Source: Aquimarina aggregata (lineage in GTDB: Bacteria > Bacteroidota > Bacteroidia > Flavobacteriales > Flavobacteriaceae). From it: DNA of 64,000 nt. The notes beneath the pieces are model-generated. The model had not been told where the DNA came from, ran no database searches, and worked only from the letters and a program-made list of their open reading frames with translations. Made by a program: the position numbers and the translations under genes. This document shows positions 9,633 through 19,922 of the stretch, in pieces (position 1 is the first letter of the stretch; every line of letters begins with the position of its first letter). Where the stretch lies: positions 310,001 through 374,000 of the forward strand of contig NZ_LQRT01000013.1 in assembly GCF_001632745.1 (NCBI RefSeq), read 5' to 3'.

Positions 9633-9651
9633 GTCTAGTTTTTGTCTAGTA
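9633..9651 (+). promoter_or_regulatory. GTCTAG direct-repeat element upstream of susC promoter
   Basis: Two copies of GTCTAG (9633-9638 and 9644-9649) are separated by five T, which gives an 11-bp period, one helical turn. The element ends 10 bp before the -33 TTTG of the susC promoter, the usual place for an activator. An inverted near-copy faces the divergent GH16 gene. Confidence 0.5.
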
Positions 9652-9659
9652 CGTTTCTT

Positions 9660-9689
9660 TTTGTTAAAAAATTAAGATTAATATGTTTG
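9660..9689 (+). promoter_or_regulatory. Predicted promoter of the susC operon
   Basis: TTTG at 9660-9663, an 18-bp spacer and TATGTTTG at 9682-9689 match the Bacteroidetes pattern of a -33 TTTG and a -7 TAnnTTTG. It is the best match in the gap and lies 80 bp before the susC start codon. Confidence 0.6.
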
Positions 9690-9769
9690 TTTTGAAGATT
9701 TCTTTATAGGAATATTAAAAACATTAGAAATCTGCAAAACACATTGATTTTTATTAAGCTACTTTATTT

Positions 9770-12700
9770 ATGAAAAAAAAGAAAACCGTTTTTGAAAGAA
9801 AATATCATCTGTTATGGATATTTACTTTTTTAATTATATCTACTGTTACAAAAGCACAAGAAAAAGTAAATATTACAGGAACAATAACAGATGGTAATAT
9901 TCCTATACTGGGAGTAAACATATTAGTAGAAGGAACAAATAGAGGAACTGTATCAGATTTTGATGGCAATTACTCAATCCAAGCTGCAAAAGGAGAAACT
10001 TTACTCTTTTCGTCTGTTGGTTTTGAAAAACAATCGATTATAGTTGGGGAACAAAACACAATTAATATTTCTTTACAAGAGTCTAGTGAACAACTTGAAC
10101 AAGTTGTAATTGTGGGTTATGGAACACAAAGAAAAATTGAAGTTACTGGAGCAGTAAGTAATGTAAGTTCTGAAATAATCTCCAAAGCACCAGTTTCTGA
10201 TTTGGGAGAAGCTTTACAAGGTCAAATAGCAGGGGTTAATATTCAAGCTAGTAATGGTAGACCTGGTGAATCCGCGAATATTCAGATTAGAGGTGTTGGA
10301 TCTCTTAGTCCGGGATCTTTGGGTCCGCTATTTGTGGTAGATGGTGTCCCTTTTCAAGGAAATCCAAATATTGCTCCTGAACAGATTGAATCCATCGATG
10401 TTTTAAAAGATGGAGCGTCTGCCGCTGTTTATGGTACTAGAGCCGCTAACGGAGTCATACTAATAACTACTAAGAAAGGTAAAAAAGGACAAATGAGAGT
10501 GAACTATTCTACTTATGTAGCAGTTCAAAATATTACATCTGGAGTTCCATTAATGAATACCTCTCAACAGTTTTTTTCTGATCAAATAATAAATGATGTG
10601 GAAGGGACAGTGAATAACACCCTTTTTTTAAATCCAAATGCTTTAGATTTTGATAGTGATTTTGTAGGTGATGTACAGAACAATAATGCCTTAATTCAAA
10701 ATCACAATATTAATGTTTCTGGTGGAATTAACGATTTAACACTAAACCTAAATAGTGCCTATTTTGATCAGGAAGGAGTCTTAGAAAATTCAGGTTTTAA
10801 TAGACTTACTACAAGAATCACTGGTGAATACAAGAAAAATAGACTAAAAATATTCTCTAGTATTGGTATTACCGATGAGCTAAGAAAACAAGAACCTTTT
10901 GCTTTATTAGAACAAGCAATTGCACAGAAACCTTTTCAACCTCCAGTTAGTGATATTGTTCCTGTAGACGGACGAGTACAATTAGGAGTTGGAACAGGGC
11001 AACCAGAATTGTTAAGTTTCCTAACTAGAGAGTTAAACAATAGAGATGATAGAAAAATAAGAAGTTCGAATGTTGCTTTTAGTTTAGATTATGAAGTCAT
11101 AGATGGCCTTACATACCGCGCTAATCTGGGTAGAAATACCTTTAACTTTAGACGTAAATTCTTTAGACCACAATATTTATTATTTAATGTCGAAGGTAAT
11201 TTTGTTCCTGGAGCGTCTCGTGAGGATGCTATACTACAAGAGAGTTTTATTTTTTCACAAAGAAGTACGATCGAAAACTCTTTGAATTACAATAAAAATT
11301 TTGGAAAACATAATATTAAGCTATTAGCATTAACCTCTTTTGAACAATTCGATTCTAAAACTGTCAATACAGGAGTTATTGGTTTACAAAGTAATGATAC
11401 TGATGTTTTAGGTGCTGGAGAAGAAGCTATAAAACCAAGTGGTTTTGATGACAAAAACAAACTCTCAGGCCTTTTGACCAGAATACAATATAATTATAAT
11501 GATCGTTACCTTATTTCGGGAAGTTATAGAAGAGATGGTTCTTCTAAATTTGCGCCTGTTAATAGGTTTGGGGATTTTTTCGGTGTATCTGTAGGATGGA
11601 ATGTGAGTGAAGAAGCTTTTTTTAAAAATGCGAATATTGATATAATTAATAACCTAAAATTTAGAGCAAGTTGGGCAGAAGTAGGAAATCAATCTATCCC
11701 ATCATTCTTATTTACTCCTCGAATCGAATCTGGAGCTAACTTTATTATTGGCGATGAGTTAGTTTTTGGGCAAATAGGAAGACGATTTGTAGATCCTAAT
11801 ATTAAATGGGAAACAAAAATTTCCAAAAACATAGGAATTGATTTATCAATGTTCAACAATAGACTAAGTATAGTAGCAGACTATTATCAGAATGACCGAG
11901 AAGATTTATTGTTAGAAGAGCAATTGCCTCCTTCAGCTGGTACTAACACTCCCAGAGACAATACTTTTAGAAGTAGAGTTACTAATGCTGGAAATCTTAC
12001 CAACAAAGGTATTGAACTATCTATTAGTTATAAAGATGAGACCAAATTTGGTTTAAAATGGAATGTATCAGGAACTTTCACTAAAAACAACAACGAAGTA
12101 ACAGATCTAAATGGCACAAGAAGAGGGTTTTCTGGAGGTCGCCCACTAGCAACAATTGGAAACGCAGATAATACAACGTTTTTAGCAGAAGGTTTTGAAG
12201 CAGGTGCATTCTTTTTACTCCAAAATGCTGGAGTAATAAAAACGCAAGAACAATTAACTGCTTATCAGCAACTTGTACCAACGGCTAGATTAGGAGACAT
12301 ACAATATGTAGATCAACCAACTATAGATTCAAATAATGATGGTATTGCCGATTCAGGAGATGGGGTAATCAATGAAAATGACAGAACATATGCGGGTTCC
12401 GGGCAAGCAGAATTTGAAGCTGGCTTGAATATAAGTTTTGACTTTAAAGGTTTTGACCTTTTTATCCAAAACTATCTATCCTATGGCGCAGAAGTATATA
12501 ATGGAGCGCGTCTTGCAGCATATGTATATGGTAGACATTTAGAGCAATTTAATCAATGGTCTCCTCAAAATACTGATTCTGATATACCCGCAAGAAGAAG
12601 TGGCCTTGTTACTTCTAGTACGAGAGCTAGATCTGATTTTTTTCTCGAAGATGGAACTTATTTACGAATAAGAAATATAACATTAGGATATTCTATCCCA

Positions 12701-12889
12701 GATGCTTCTCTACCCGAATTCATTACTAAACTAAGAATCTATGCCACTGCACAAAACCCATTTACATTTACAGAGTATACAGGGTTTGATCCAGAAATCG
12801 GAGGTGATGGTATTTTCACAAGAGGTGTAGATGCATTGTCTTATCCTGTTACAAGAAGGTTCCTATTTGGGGTAGAATTCGGTTTTTAA
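9770..12889 (+). CDS. SusC/RagA-type TonB-dependent outer-membrane transporter
   Basis: This 1039-residue protein has a signal peptide ending near Ala29-Gln30, a carboxypeptidase-regulatory-like domain (about 33-108), a TonB-box-like EQVVIVGYG near 110, a plug domain (about 125-232) and a long beta-barrel that ends in Phe, as expected for outer-membrane insertion. It pairs with the SusD-like gene 19 nt downstream to import galactan oligosaccharides across the outer membrane. The flanking GH16 and GH86 genes point to agar-derived substrate. The family call is secure; the exact oligosaccharide is inferred. Confidence 0.95.
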   Translation: MKKKKTVFERKYHLLWIFTFLIISTVTKAQEKVNITGTITDGNIPILGVNILVEGTNRGTVSDFDGNYSIQAAKGETLLFSSVGFEKQSIIVGEQNTINISLQESSEQLEQVVIVGYGTQRKIEVTGAVSNVSSEIISKAPVSDLGEALQGQIAGVNIQASNGRPGESANIQIRGVGSLSPGSLGPLFVVDGVPFQGNPNIAPEQIESIDVLKDGASAAVYGTRAANGVILITTKKGKKGQMRVNYSTYVAVQNITSGVPLMNTSQQFFSDQIINDVEGTVNNTLFLNPNALDFDSDFVGDVQNNNALIQNHNINVSGGINDLTLNLNSAYFDQEGVLENSGFNRLTTRITGEYKKNRLKIFSSIGITDELRKQEPFALLEQAIAQKPFQPPVSDIVPVDGRVQLGVGTGQPELLSFLTRELNNRDDRKIRSSNVAFSLDYEVIDGLTYRANLGRNTFNFRRKFFRPQYLLFNVEGNFVPGASREDAILQESFIFSQRSTIENSLNYNKNFGKHNIKLLALTSFEQFDSKTVNTGVIGLQSNDTDVLGAGEEAIKPSGFDDKNKLSGLLTRIQYNYNDRYLISGSYRRDGSSKFAPVNRFGDFFGVSVGWNVSEEAFFKNANIDIINNLKFRASWAEVGNQSIPSFLFTPRIESGANFIIGDELVFGQIGRRFVDPNIKWETKISKNIGIDLSMFNNRLSIVADYYQNDREDLLLEEQLPPSAGTNTPRDNTFRSRVTNAGNLTNKGIELSISYKDETKFGLKWNVSGTFTKNNNEVTDLNGTRRGFSGGRPLATIGNADNTTFLAEGFEAGAFFLLQNAGVIKTQEQLTAYQQLVPTARLGDIQYVDQPTIDSNNDGIADSGDGVINENDRTYAGSGQAEFEAGLNISFDFKGFDLFIQNYLSYGAEVYNGARLAAYVYGRHLEQFNQWSPQNTDSDIPARRSGLVTSSTRARSDFFLEDGTYLRIRNITLGYSIPDASLPEFITKLRIYATAQNPFTFTEYTGFDPEIGGDGIFTRGVDALSYPVTRRFLFGVEFGF

Positions 12890-12908
12890 AAAAATAAAAT
12901 TACAAATC

Positions 12909-14645
12909 ATGAAAATAAAAAAACAACTAAAAAAAATCCTGATTACACTATCAATTATATTAGTCGTAAGTGGATGTGGTGAAGAAGCATTAGAGGTTGA
13001 TAATCCTAATGCTATTACAGAGGATACATTCTGGAGAACAACAGAACATTTCAATTCTGCCCTTAATACTGTCTATGCCGCTTTACAATTTCAAGGCATT
13101 AGTGGTTCAGGACTACAGTTCGAAATGCTTCTTGGTGATGAAGCAGGAACAGAAGATTTCTACAGACAAATCGAGTTTGCCAAAATTGACTTTAGTGATG
13201 TAAGCGAGCAAGTAGTTGATAAATGGAATGAATTATACATTGGTATATTTAGAGCCAATCAGGTTTTAAGTCAACTACAAATCAATGGAGGTGTTTTTCA
13301 AGATGCCGATCAAAAACAATCTATAGAAGCTCAAGCCAGATTTTTAAGAGCATTTTACTATTTTCAGATTGCTCATACCTATGGTGGTGGAGTCATCAGA
13401 ATTGATGTGCCACAAAATAGTGAAGATTTTTCTGCACCATTTAGTTCTATAGAAGAGGTTACAAATCAGGTAATTTTACCAGATCTTATGTTTGCAAAAA
13501 GTAATCTTCCACAGGCATGGCCGGATTCACAAAAAGGACGAGTAACTTGGGGAGCTGCAACGGCTTTATTAGGTAAAGTTCATTTATATAATAAAGATTG
13601 GAACCTAGCAGCAACACAATTTAGAGAGGTTATCGATTCAAACATCTACAGTTTAACTCCAAATAATTTAGACAATTTCTCTCACCTTACAGAGTTCAAC
13701 TCTGAATCTATTTTAGAGACTCCTTACTCTATAGAATTTAATCCAGGTGCAGATGGTTCTGTGGTCGATGACAATAGTTTTGAAACAGGGGCCGAAGCAA
13801 ATGCTATAGCCCGATCAATGGGACAACTTCAATTTGGTGCATTTAATGTTGTACTTCCCACCTATTACTTGCATGAACTATTTGTTAGAGATGAAATTGA
13901 TCCCACAAACCCCATAAATGACATAAATACGCAATCCAAAAGAATGGGTGCCAGCATAGTACCCATTAATGGTGATGAATTATACTATGGTCTTCCGATA
14001 GGAGAAAAACCAGGTTGGGTTTTTGGTCAAAGTTCGTATGCAAAAAAATATTCTAATTGGTATCATCTATCCAATGAAGATGGAAATAATCGTTCTGATA
14101 TTAATTTTAGACATATACGATTAGCAGACATATTTCTTATGTACGCCGAAGCCGTTTTAGAAGCAAATGGTGATGTAGATACCGCAATAGAATTTATCGA
14201 TAGAGTAAGAAGAAGAGCTGGTGTAATAACATTAAGACAATACATTGATAATGATGGCGGTATTCCTGAGTTTCATATTAGCGAACAAGTAAGATCTAGA
14301 CCTCGATCTTTTGCTTCTTTATCTGTAGAAAGTGTAAGAACTCATCTAAGAAGAGTAGAAAGACCTCTAGAACTATGTTTTGAGGGACATCGTTGGAAAG
14401 ATTTAGTACGCTGGGGCATTGTACAAAATGTACTCAATGAATTACTACAAGATGAATTATGGAGACTTGATCCTACCAATTTTGCCGCATTAGATGTTGC
14501 AGGTGCTGGTGTTGCTCCCCTATTTATAAGAGAAAAAGTAAGACCAGACTTTGGTCAGGCTAGTCAAAACTACAACGCTACTTTACATGACTATTTTCCA
14601 ATACCTGCTACAGAGTTGCAAACAAACGATCAAATTGGTAATTAA
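12909..14645 (+). CDS. SusD/RagB-type surface glycan-binding lipoprotein
   Basis: This 578-residue lipoprotein has its lipobox Cys at 23 (VSGC), followed by Gly-Glu-Glu, an acidic context typical of surface-exported Bacteroidetes lipoproteins. The N-terminal SusD-like domain includes a stretch ARFLRAFYYFQIAHTYGG near residue 145, and the C-terminal part carries the family-typical FEGHRWKDLVRWG segment near 495. It should cap the SusC channel and capture galactan oligosaccharides. It lies between susC and the third surface lipoprotein gene, 11 nt before the latter. Confidence 0.95.
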   Translation: MKIKKQLKKILITLSIILVVSGCGEEALEVDNPNAITEDTFWRTTEHFNSALNTVYAALQFQGISGSGLQFEMLLGDEAGTEDFYRQIEFAKIDFSDVSEQVVDKWNELYIGIFRANQVLSQLQINGGVFQDADQKQSIEAQARFLRAFYYFQIAHTYGGGVIRIDVPQNSEDFSAPFSSIEEVTNQVILPDLMFAKSNLPQAWPDSQKGRVTWGAATALLGKVHLYNKDWNLAATQFREVIDSNIYSLTPNNLDNFSHLTEFNSESILETPYSIEFNPGADGSVVDDNSFETGAEANAIARSMGQLQFGAFNVVLPTYYLHELFVRDEIDPTNPINDINTQSKRMGASIVPINGDELYYGLPIGEKPGWVFGQSSYAKKYSNWYHLSNEDGNNRSDINFRHIRLADIFLMYAEAVLEANGDVDTAIEFIDRVRRRAGVITLRQYIDNDGGIPEFHISEQVRSRPRSFASLSVESVRTHLRRVERPLELCFEGHRWKDLVRWGIVQNVLNELLQDELWRLDPTNFAALDVAGAGVAPLFIREKVRPDFGQASQNYNATLHDYFPIPATELQTNDQIGN

Positions 14646-14656
14646 AAAAGAAAGAA

Positions 14657-16204
14657 ATGAAAAAAATATTAAAAATTGTCAGTCCGTTGATTATCATTCT
14701 TATTACCATTATTGGTTGTGATAATGATGACGTCGATACAGATGTACCAAGCCAAAGATTGATTTTTACATCAGAACAAAATCAGGATAATCAGATTAGA
14801 CTTGGCACAAGTTTAACTTTTGCAGACGTTTCTACTGGTGTCATTTCAAGAAAGTGGACTTTTCCTGATGATGTCACCACGATAAAAGAGTCTAATGAGG
14901 ATATCGTGAAAACAATCTTCTCTAAAGTAGGAGAACATAACGTAGTTCTAAATCAGACTTTTGAAGAAAGTGCTTTTGTTAATGGAGAACAACGAGGAAA
15001 AGAATTAGATACCACTATTGTTGTGCGTGTTCTTGAACCCATTAAAATTAATCTAAAAGCCAATTACATTAATCCAGATGGTAGTCTGGGAGCCGCTTTG
15101 ACGATTGCTGACAATACCCAAAATGAAGTAATTGCAAGTAGATCAATTCGATATAGTTTTGAAACAATCGGGGAACCCGAAGATATCAACTGGACTTTAG
15201 ATGGAGGTGATCCTGAAAGCTCTACAGGAGCGTCAGAAATTGATGTTACTTACAAAAGAGTTGGTACATACGACCTAAAGGTTGAGGCTAGCACAAGACG
15301 TCCTTTTGGAGAAGATCAAATTAATTTTTCAAACTTAATTAAAGTTGTTCCTTCTACCGACCCTGTATCTCTCGACGAGATTAAAGGAAAAAGAGATGGT
15401 AGATTAGCTCTAGAGTTTAGCCGAGAAATGGATGAAACTACAATAAATAAAGCTAATTTCTCTCTTACTATTCAAAATGGAACTACTACAATACCAGCTG
15501 TCATTCGTAGTGTAACTATAAACCCTACACAACGTAATATTTTGGATATTACTTTAGATGGAGATTCAGTCTATATTGATGATGTAGTAACTGTATCATA
15601 CGTCGCAGGATCTTTATTTACGGCAGATGGTGTTCAAGCAAACAGTTTTACCGATATTCCTATGAGTTCGTTTGAACAAGGAACCAATATTTTAGAGACC
15701 ACAACTGTAGACTTTAGTTTTGAAAATTCTACCGATGATTCTAATTGGCCATACCAATTTTGGGGAGGAATTTGGGAATTATATGATTTCTCTATCGCTT
15801 TTGATAAAGCCAGAACAGGAAATCGAAGCGGAATTGTAGACATGCAAGCCAATGGAGGCATGATTATAGCACATGATTCTGGATCGTTCCCCTTAGAAAC
15901 TGGTACAACTTATGAAATCGGAATTTGGACTTTTGTTGAAAATCTAGGAAATACTCCTGATGGTCTAGCTAACCCAGATTTAAGACTATATTGGATTCCT
16001 GCTACTAATTTCTCTGTAGGGCCAAGTCCAGAATTTACATCTGATTTTCCATTAAACCAATGGGTATACAAATCAATAATCGTAACCGCTACAGAAACTG
16101 AAGATAAACAATTTCTTATTCGAGGTTATAACGAATTTAATGATGCACCTATCCGAATTTTTATGGACGATTTATTTGTTAGCGAAGTTACGATAAGACC
16201 TTAG
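14657..16204 (+). CDS. Surface lipoprotein with PKD-like domains and C-terminal jelly-roll, probable glycan-binding protein
   Basis: This 515-residue lipoprotein (lipobox Cys21, followed by Asp-Asn-Asp-Asp) occupies the SusE/SusF position directly after the SusD gene. Two PKD-like segments are visible (about 35-125 and 155-235), then an Ig-like adhesion domain (about 240-340). The C-terminal region of about 165 residues is rich in Trp and Tyr, with a jelly-roll look and an ending MDDLFVSEV typical of CBM4/CBM9-like modules. No catalytic motif was found. It probably binds polysaccharide on the cell surface and feeds SusCD. Domain names beyond PKD are by appearance only. Confidence 0.7.
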   Translation: MKKILKIVSPLIIILITIIGCDNDDVDTDVPSQRLIFTSEQNQDNQIRLGTSLTFADVSTGVISRKWTFPDDVTTIKESNEDIVKTIFSKVGEHNVVLNQTFEESAFVNGEQRGKELDTTIVVRVLEPIKINLKANYINPDGSLGAALTIADNTQNEVIASRSIRYSFETIGEPEDINWTLDGGDPESSTGASEIDVTYKRVGTYDLKVEASTRRPFGEDQINFSNLIKVVPSTDPVSLDEIKGKRDGRLALEFSREMDETTINKANFSLTIQNGTTTIPAVIRSVTINPTQRNILDITLDGDSVYIDDVVTVSYVAGSLFTADGVQANSFTDIPMSSFEQGTNILETTTVDFSFENSTDDSNWPYQFWGGIWELYDFSIAFDKARTGNRSGIVDMQANGGMIIAHDSGSFPLETGTTYEIGIWTFVENLGNTPDGLANPDLRLYWIPATNFSVGPSPEFTSDFPLNQWVYKSIIVTATETEDKQFLIRGYNEFNDAPIRIFMDDLFVSEVTIRP

Positions 16205-16755
16205 TTAGTTGTTTTTTTAGTCAATTCTAATGCTTAAAAAGAGGTTGTTTAGGATAACCATTTTTTAAGACAAGTAACCTCTTTTTTAAGCATTAATTTT
16301 TCATTATAAATTCTAGTAATAACCAATGTACTACCTAAAAATACTTAAAACATAACATACGCATTAACCAAGCAACACAAGAACACTCTTAAAACACTTA
16401 TAACCAAAGAAAAAGTCTCTGAATTCTACTTAAAACAACACCTTAACTATTCTTTTTGAGACTATATTTTTAAGCTAATCGTTTTCGCTTTGATCTATTT
16501 TACAAATAGTGGTTTGATATAAATCACCCCCTCCCTTTTATGATTAGAACTAAAAGCGTGTTAGTACAAATTTCATTTGGTTTTAGCTGTTTAATAATTA
16601 AAAATAGAGCTAAAAGATTTCTTTTTTGAACTCTCAAGCTTACGATATATGATCAACTAGTTTGTAAAAAACTCATTGCTTTTACATTCTGATTTTATAT
16701 CACACAATCGTGTATTAACTCTATAAATTATATAAACACAAAAAACGTATTCAAC
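16205..16755. other. Intergenic region between surface lipoprotein and GH86 genes
   Basis: This 551-bp gap begins with a strong hairpin terminator (16229-16294). I see no gene and no convincing TAnnTTTG promoter in the rest, although GH86 must be transcribed from here or by read-through. Confidence 0.5.
16229..16294 (+). terminator. Hairpin terminator after the susCD operon
   Basis: An inverted repeat of about 18 bp (16229-16246 with 16276-16294) has a single-base bulge and a loop of about 29 nt, then a T-rich tail. It begins 25 bp after the stop codon of the third surface lipoprotein gene. Confidence 0.7.
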
Positions 16756-19700
16756 ATGAAAACAATGAATCATTATTTAATAATTGCTCTTATTTTACTC
16801 TACCCCCTGGTAAACAGAGCCCAAAATGTCGAAGTAGATGTAAATCTAAACATCAAACATTCTGTAGGAGGAATATCCGATTTTGGAAGAGAAAGGCATA
16901 TTACCATGCACTCCAGTCTTTATGAAAACGCATGGGAAGGAGAATTAGATAAAGCTGAACGCTTGTTTGAAGATCTAGATGTACAGTTAGGTCGTGATAA
17001 CGGTGTTGCATCTTTTTTACATCAATTCTCACCAGAAGATGAAAATAACAGACAACATCATGATCCTGATAGTTTATCTGTATTATTAGATTTTTGGCAA
17101 GGTGAGTATCAGCAAAGAATAACAGACAGAGGTTTGCTTAAATATAAGAACGAGCAATCTAGAGGTACAATAATGGGGACTAACCCACATCCCACTTATC
17201 CAACACTTTCTTATTTTGAAAATGGATTAAATGGATCTACATGGGGAAGAGAAAATGGTTTCACCTGGATTCCTCAAGATATAGAAACTTCTGCAGCTTG
17301 GATGGTTCAATATCTAGAAGAGTTTTTTGTTGAGACCGCTAGTCAAGAAGGTGTTGTTATGCCAGAATACTGGGAAGTAATAAACGAACCTGATTTTCCT
17401 TTAAACACTGGGCAATTTATGATGTCAAGTTGGGAGGATATTATAGAGTACCACAACTTGGTAGCTCAAGGTATTAAACAAAAATTAGGTAATCGTGCTC
17501 CTAAAATTGGAGGTATGACTTGGGGATTACATGATCTATTTAGAGGTGATGGTATTTCTCGTTTTGCAACAGCTAATTATGTAGATGGCTTTTATGGAAA
17601 TACAGCAGCAGATGAAGTAGCTAAAGCATATGCAAGAGGCCAGGTGGATACGCCATTATTTAATCATCCAAGAGATACACCATGGTACCAATGGGATGTA
17701 ATTTGGAAAGAATTTATTGACAGAGCTGGTGATAATATGGATTTTTATTCGGTACACTTTTATGATTGGCCCCAATATCAGAATCAAGGAGGACAAAGAA
17801 GATCAGGTGGGCATGTAGAAGCTACTTTAGAAATGTTAGAATGGTATGATGTATTTATAAATGGGAAAAATAATAGAAAACCTGTTATTATTTCTGAATA
17901 TGGAGCAGTTGCTAATTCATGGGATCCAATGCCACACGATACCCGATTTGACTGGGAAAACCTAAAGCCATTTAGTGCAATGATGATGCAGTTTTTAGAA
18001 AGACCTGATTACATCGAATTATCAATGCCTTTTCACTTATTAAAAGCACAGTTTAGAGATATCGATAATAATGGTGATGGTATACCAGAAGTCGTATATC
18101 ATTATAAAACTTTACGTGATGATGACGGTGATGGTGTTTGGGAATATAGTGAGCTTGTAAAATGGTACGAACTATGGGATAATGTTGATGGAACAAGAGT
18201 TGATACCAAATCTTCAGATCCTGATATCCAAGTAGATAGTTACATTGATGGTAATGAAGTATACTTAATTTTGAATAACCTCCAAGAACAAAATACAACT
18301 ATTAATTTGAATTTATTTGAGGATAATGATAATAATCCAACAAGTGTTCGTATAAAACATCTTTATTTAGAAGGAGTTAGAAATATTGTTTTAGATGATA
18401 CTACTACTACTAATATTCCATCATCAGTTACGTTGAGACCAGAAGCAACTATGGTATTAAAATATACATTACCTAATGCGGTTGCTATCAATCAAACTTC
18501 AGTAGAAAACAAATTTTACGGAGAACCTGTTAGTAACAATCAGAGAGTAGCTATTAATAATGGAGATAATACATTTTTTGTAAATAACGTTACACTACCT
18601 GTTGATGCAGACAAGGCTGAAGCGATGATAAAAATGACCGTTACTCTTTTTGATGCACCTCAAACCGAGAATGGATTCTTATCTATTAATAAATTAACTT
18701 TTAATGGGGTTGAAGTAGAAACTCCTTTTGATTGGAGAGGAGAAACTCAAAATAGGTCAAAATGGTTTGGAGCTTTAGAAATTCCAGTTCCGGCAAGTTT
18801 GGTGCAAACAAATAACACTATTGTTGTGGATTTTCAACATGTTGGAGAAGTTAACATAGTTAATTTATTAACATGGGATTTCTCTAAAAAACCAGGTAGA
18901 TCAGATCAAGGTAATACCGATCCCGATCCTATTGCTGTTACAGGAGTTAATGTTTCTCCGAATACTATTATTCTAAACCAAGGACAGACATCCACAATTA
19001 ATGCCACTATTTCTCCTGCCAATGCAACTAATAAAAGTGTAATATGGAGCACTAATAATGCAGCAATCGCAACTGTAGATACTAATGGTACAATAACCGC
19101 TAATGCCAATGGTAATGCAATTATAACAGTAACGACTGTCGACGGCGGATTTACTTCTTCTACCAATGTTACTGTTAATAACACTCCTCCCACAGGTGAC
19201 GTAATTGTAATCGAGGCAGAGGATTTTGTAAATACTGGAGGCACTTTTAATGATAGTTTTGCTGGTGGTCCAGGTCTTGGCGTAAACAAAACTCCTACTA
19301 ACATCAATTACGTGAATAATGGGGATTGGGCAGAATACACTTTAAACGTTACTACACCCGGAACTTACGATGTAGAATATTTAATTTCTACTCCAAGTTC
19401 AGGAGCTCAGATTCAATTATTTATCGATAATACTATCGCATCTACTACTAATGTTCCAAATAACGGTGCCTGGGATAATTATACTGCATTAACTGGAGGT
19501 ACAATAAATCTAACTGCTGGCACTCATACAATAAAAATTATAGCCTCTAGTGTAACTACTTGGCAGTGGAATCTTGACAAAATCACATTAACTACGGGAT
19601 CAACATTTTCTGGTAAAACGATAGCTTCAACATCTCAATACTTAAAACTGTACCCAAATCCATCATCTGGTAAAATTTATATTCAAGGACTTCGTACAAA

Positions 19701-19866
19701 TAGTAACACTACTATTCAAGTTTATGACGCAAAAGGAACAAAATATCCAGATATAAAATTAAATGATGATCACTCTATAGATGTAGAGAGTTTATCTAGA
19801 GGTATCTATTTCTTGAAAGTCATTAGTAAAAGAAACCAAACTACTTTAAAAATTATCAAAAATTAA
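16756..19866 (+). CDS. Secreted GH86 beta-agarase/porphyranase with Big2, CBM6 and T9SS domains
   Basis: This 1036-residue protein has a signal peptide (to about residue 22), a GH86 catalytic region (about 25-480) and following beta domains to about 715. The acid/base is Glu211 in INEPDF and the nucleophile is Glu381 in ISEYGA. Next come a bacterial Ig-like Big2 domain (about 727-808), a CBM6 domain starting IEAEDF (about 816-945) and a type A T9SS sorting domain with YPNPSSG near 970 and a conserved Gly-Ile-Tyr-Phe-Leu-Lys-Val ending. It should be secreted or surface-attached and cleave agar or porphyran internally. The Big2-CBM6-sorting cassette recurs in the next gene, 56 nt downstream, which is probably co-transcribed. 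GH86 contains both agarases and porphyranases; the choice is open. Confidence 0.9.
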   Translation: MKTMNHYLIIALILLYPLVNRAQNVEVDVNLNIKHSVGGISDFGRERHITMHSSLYENAWEGELDKAERLFEDLDVQLGRDNGVASFLHQFSPEDENNRQHHDPDSLSVLLDFWQGEYQQRITDRGLLKYKNEQSRGTIMGTNPHPTYPTLSYFENGLNGSTWGRENGFTWIPQDIETSAAWMVQYLEEFFVETASQEGVVMPEYWEVINEPDFPLNTGQFMMSSWEDIIEYHNLVAQGIKQKLGNRAPKIGGMTWGLHDLFRGDGISRFATANYVDGFYGNTAADEVAKAYARGQVDTPLFNHPRDTPWYQWDVIWKEFIDRAGDNMDFYSVHFYDWPQYQNQGGQRRSGGHVEATLEMLEWYDVFINGKNNRKPVIISEYGAVANSWDPMPHDTRFDWENLKPFSAMMMQFLERPDYIELSMPFHLLKAQFRDIDNNGDGIPEVVYHYKTLRDDDGDGVWEYSELVKWYELWDNVDGTRVDTKSSDPDIQVDSYIDGNEVYLILNNLQEQNTTINLNLFEDNDNNPTSVRIKHLYLEGVRNIVLDDTTTTNIPSSVTLRPEATMVLKYTLPNAVAINQTSVENKFYGEPVSNNQRVAINNGDNTFFVNNVTLPVDADKAEAMIKMTVTLFDAPQTENGFLSINKLTFNGVEVETPFDWRGETQNRSKWFGALEIPVPASLVQTNNTIVVDFQHVGEVNIVNLLTWDFSKKPGRSDQGNTDPDPIAVTGVNVSPNTIILNQGQTSTINATISPANATNKSVIWSTNNAAIATVDTNGTITANANGNAIITVTTVDGGFTSSTNVTVNNTPPTGDVIVIEAEDFVNTGGTFNDSFAGGPGLGVNKTPTNINYVNNGDWAEYTLNVTTPGTYDVEYLISTPSSGAQIQLFIDNTIASTTNVPNNGAWDNYTALTGGTINLTAGTHTIKIIASSVTTWQWNLDKITLTTGSTFSGKTIASTSQYLKLYPNPSSGKIYIQGLRTNSNTTIQVYDAKGTKYPDIKLNDDHSIDVESLSRGIYFLKVISKRNQTTLKIIKN

Positions 19867-19922
19867 GAACCCCAAGATTATTTAAAAATCAATAAAACTA
19901 TATCTAACACAAATCATTTTAT

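Larger units (their letters stand above)
8874..9769. other. Long divergent regulatory region between GH16 and susC
   Basis: This 896-bp AT-rich stretch contains no recognisable gene. It holds an 18-bp perfect palindrome (9045-9062), a GTCTAG-type direct-repeat element in both orientations (9109-9127 and 9633-9651) and a good flavobacterial promoter for susC (9660-9689). The susC transcript would have a leader of about 70 nt. Confidence 0.6.

Noticed and set aside
18906..19307. 133-codon minus-strand open frame inside the GH86 gene
   Set aside because: It lies opposite the Big2/CBM6 coding region, and a similar shadow occurs opposite the same domain of the next gene (21173-21397). It has hydrophobic low-complexity sequence and no family features.
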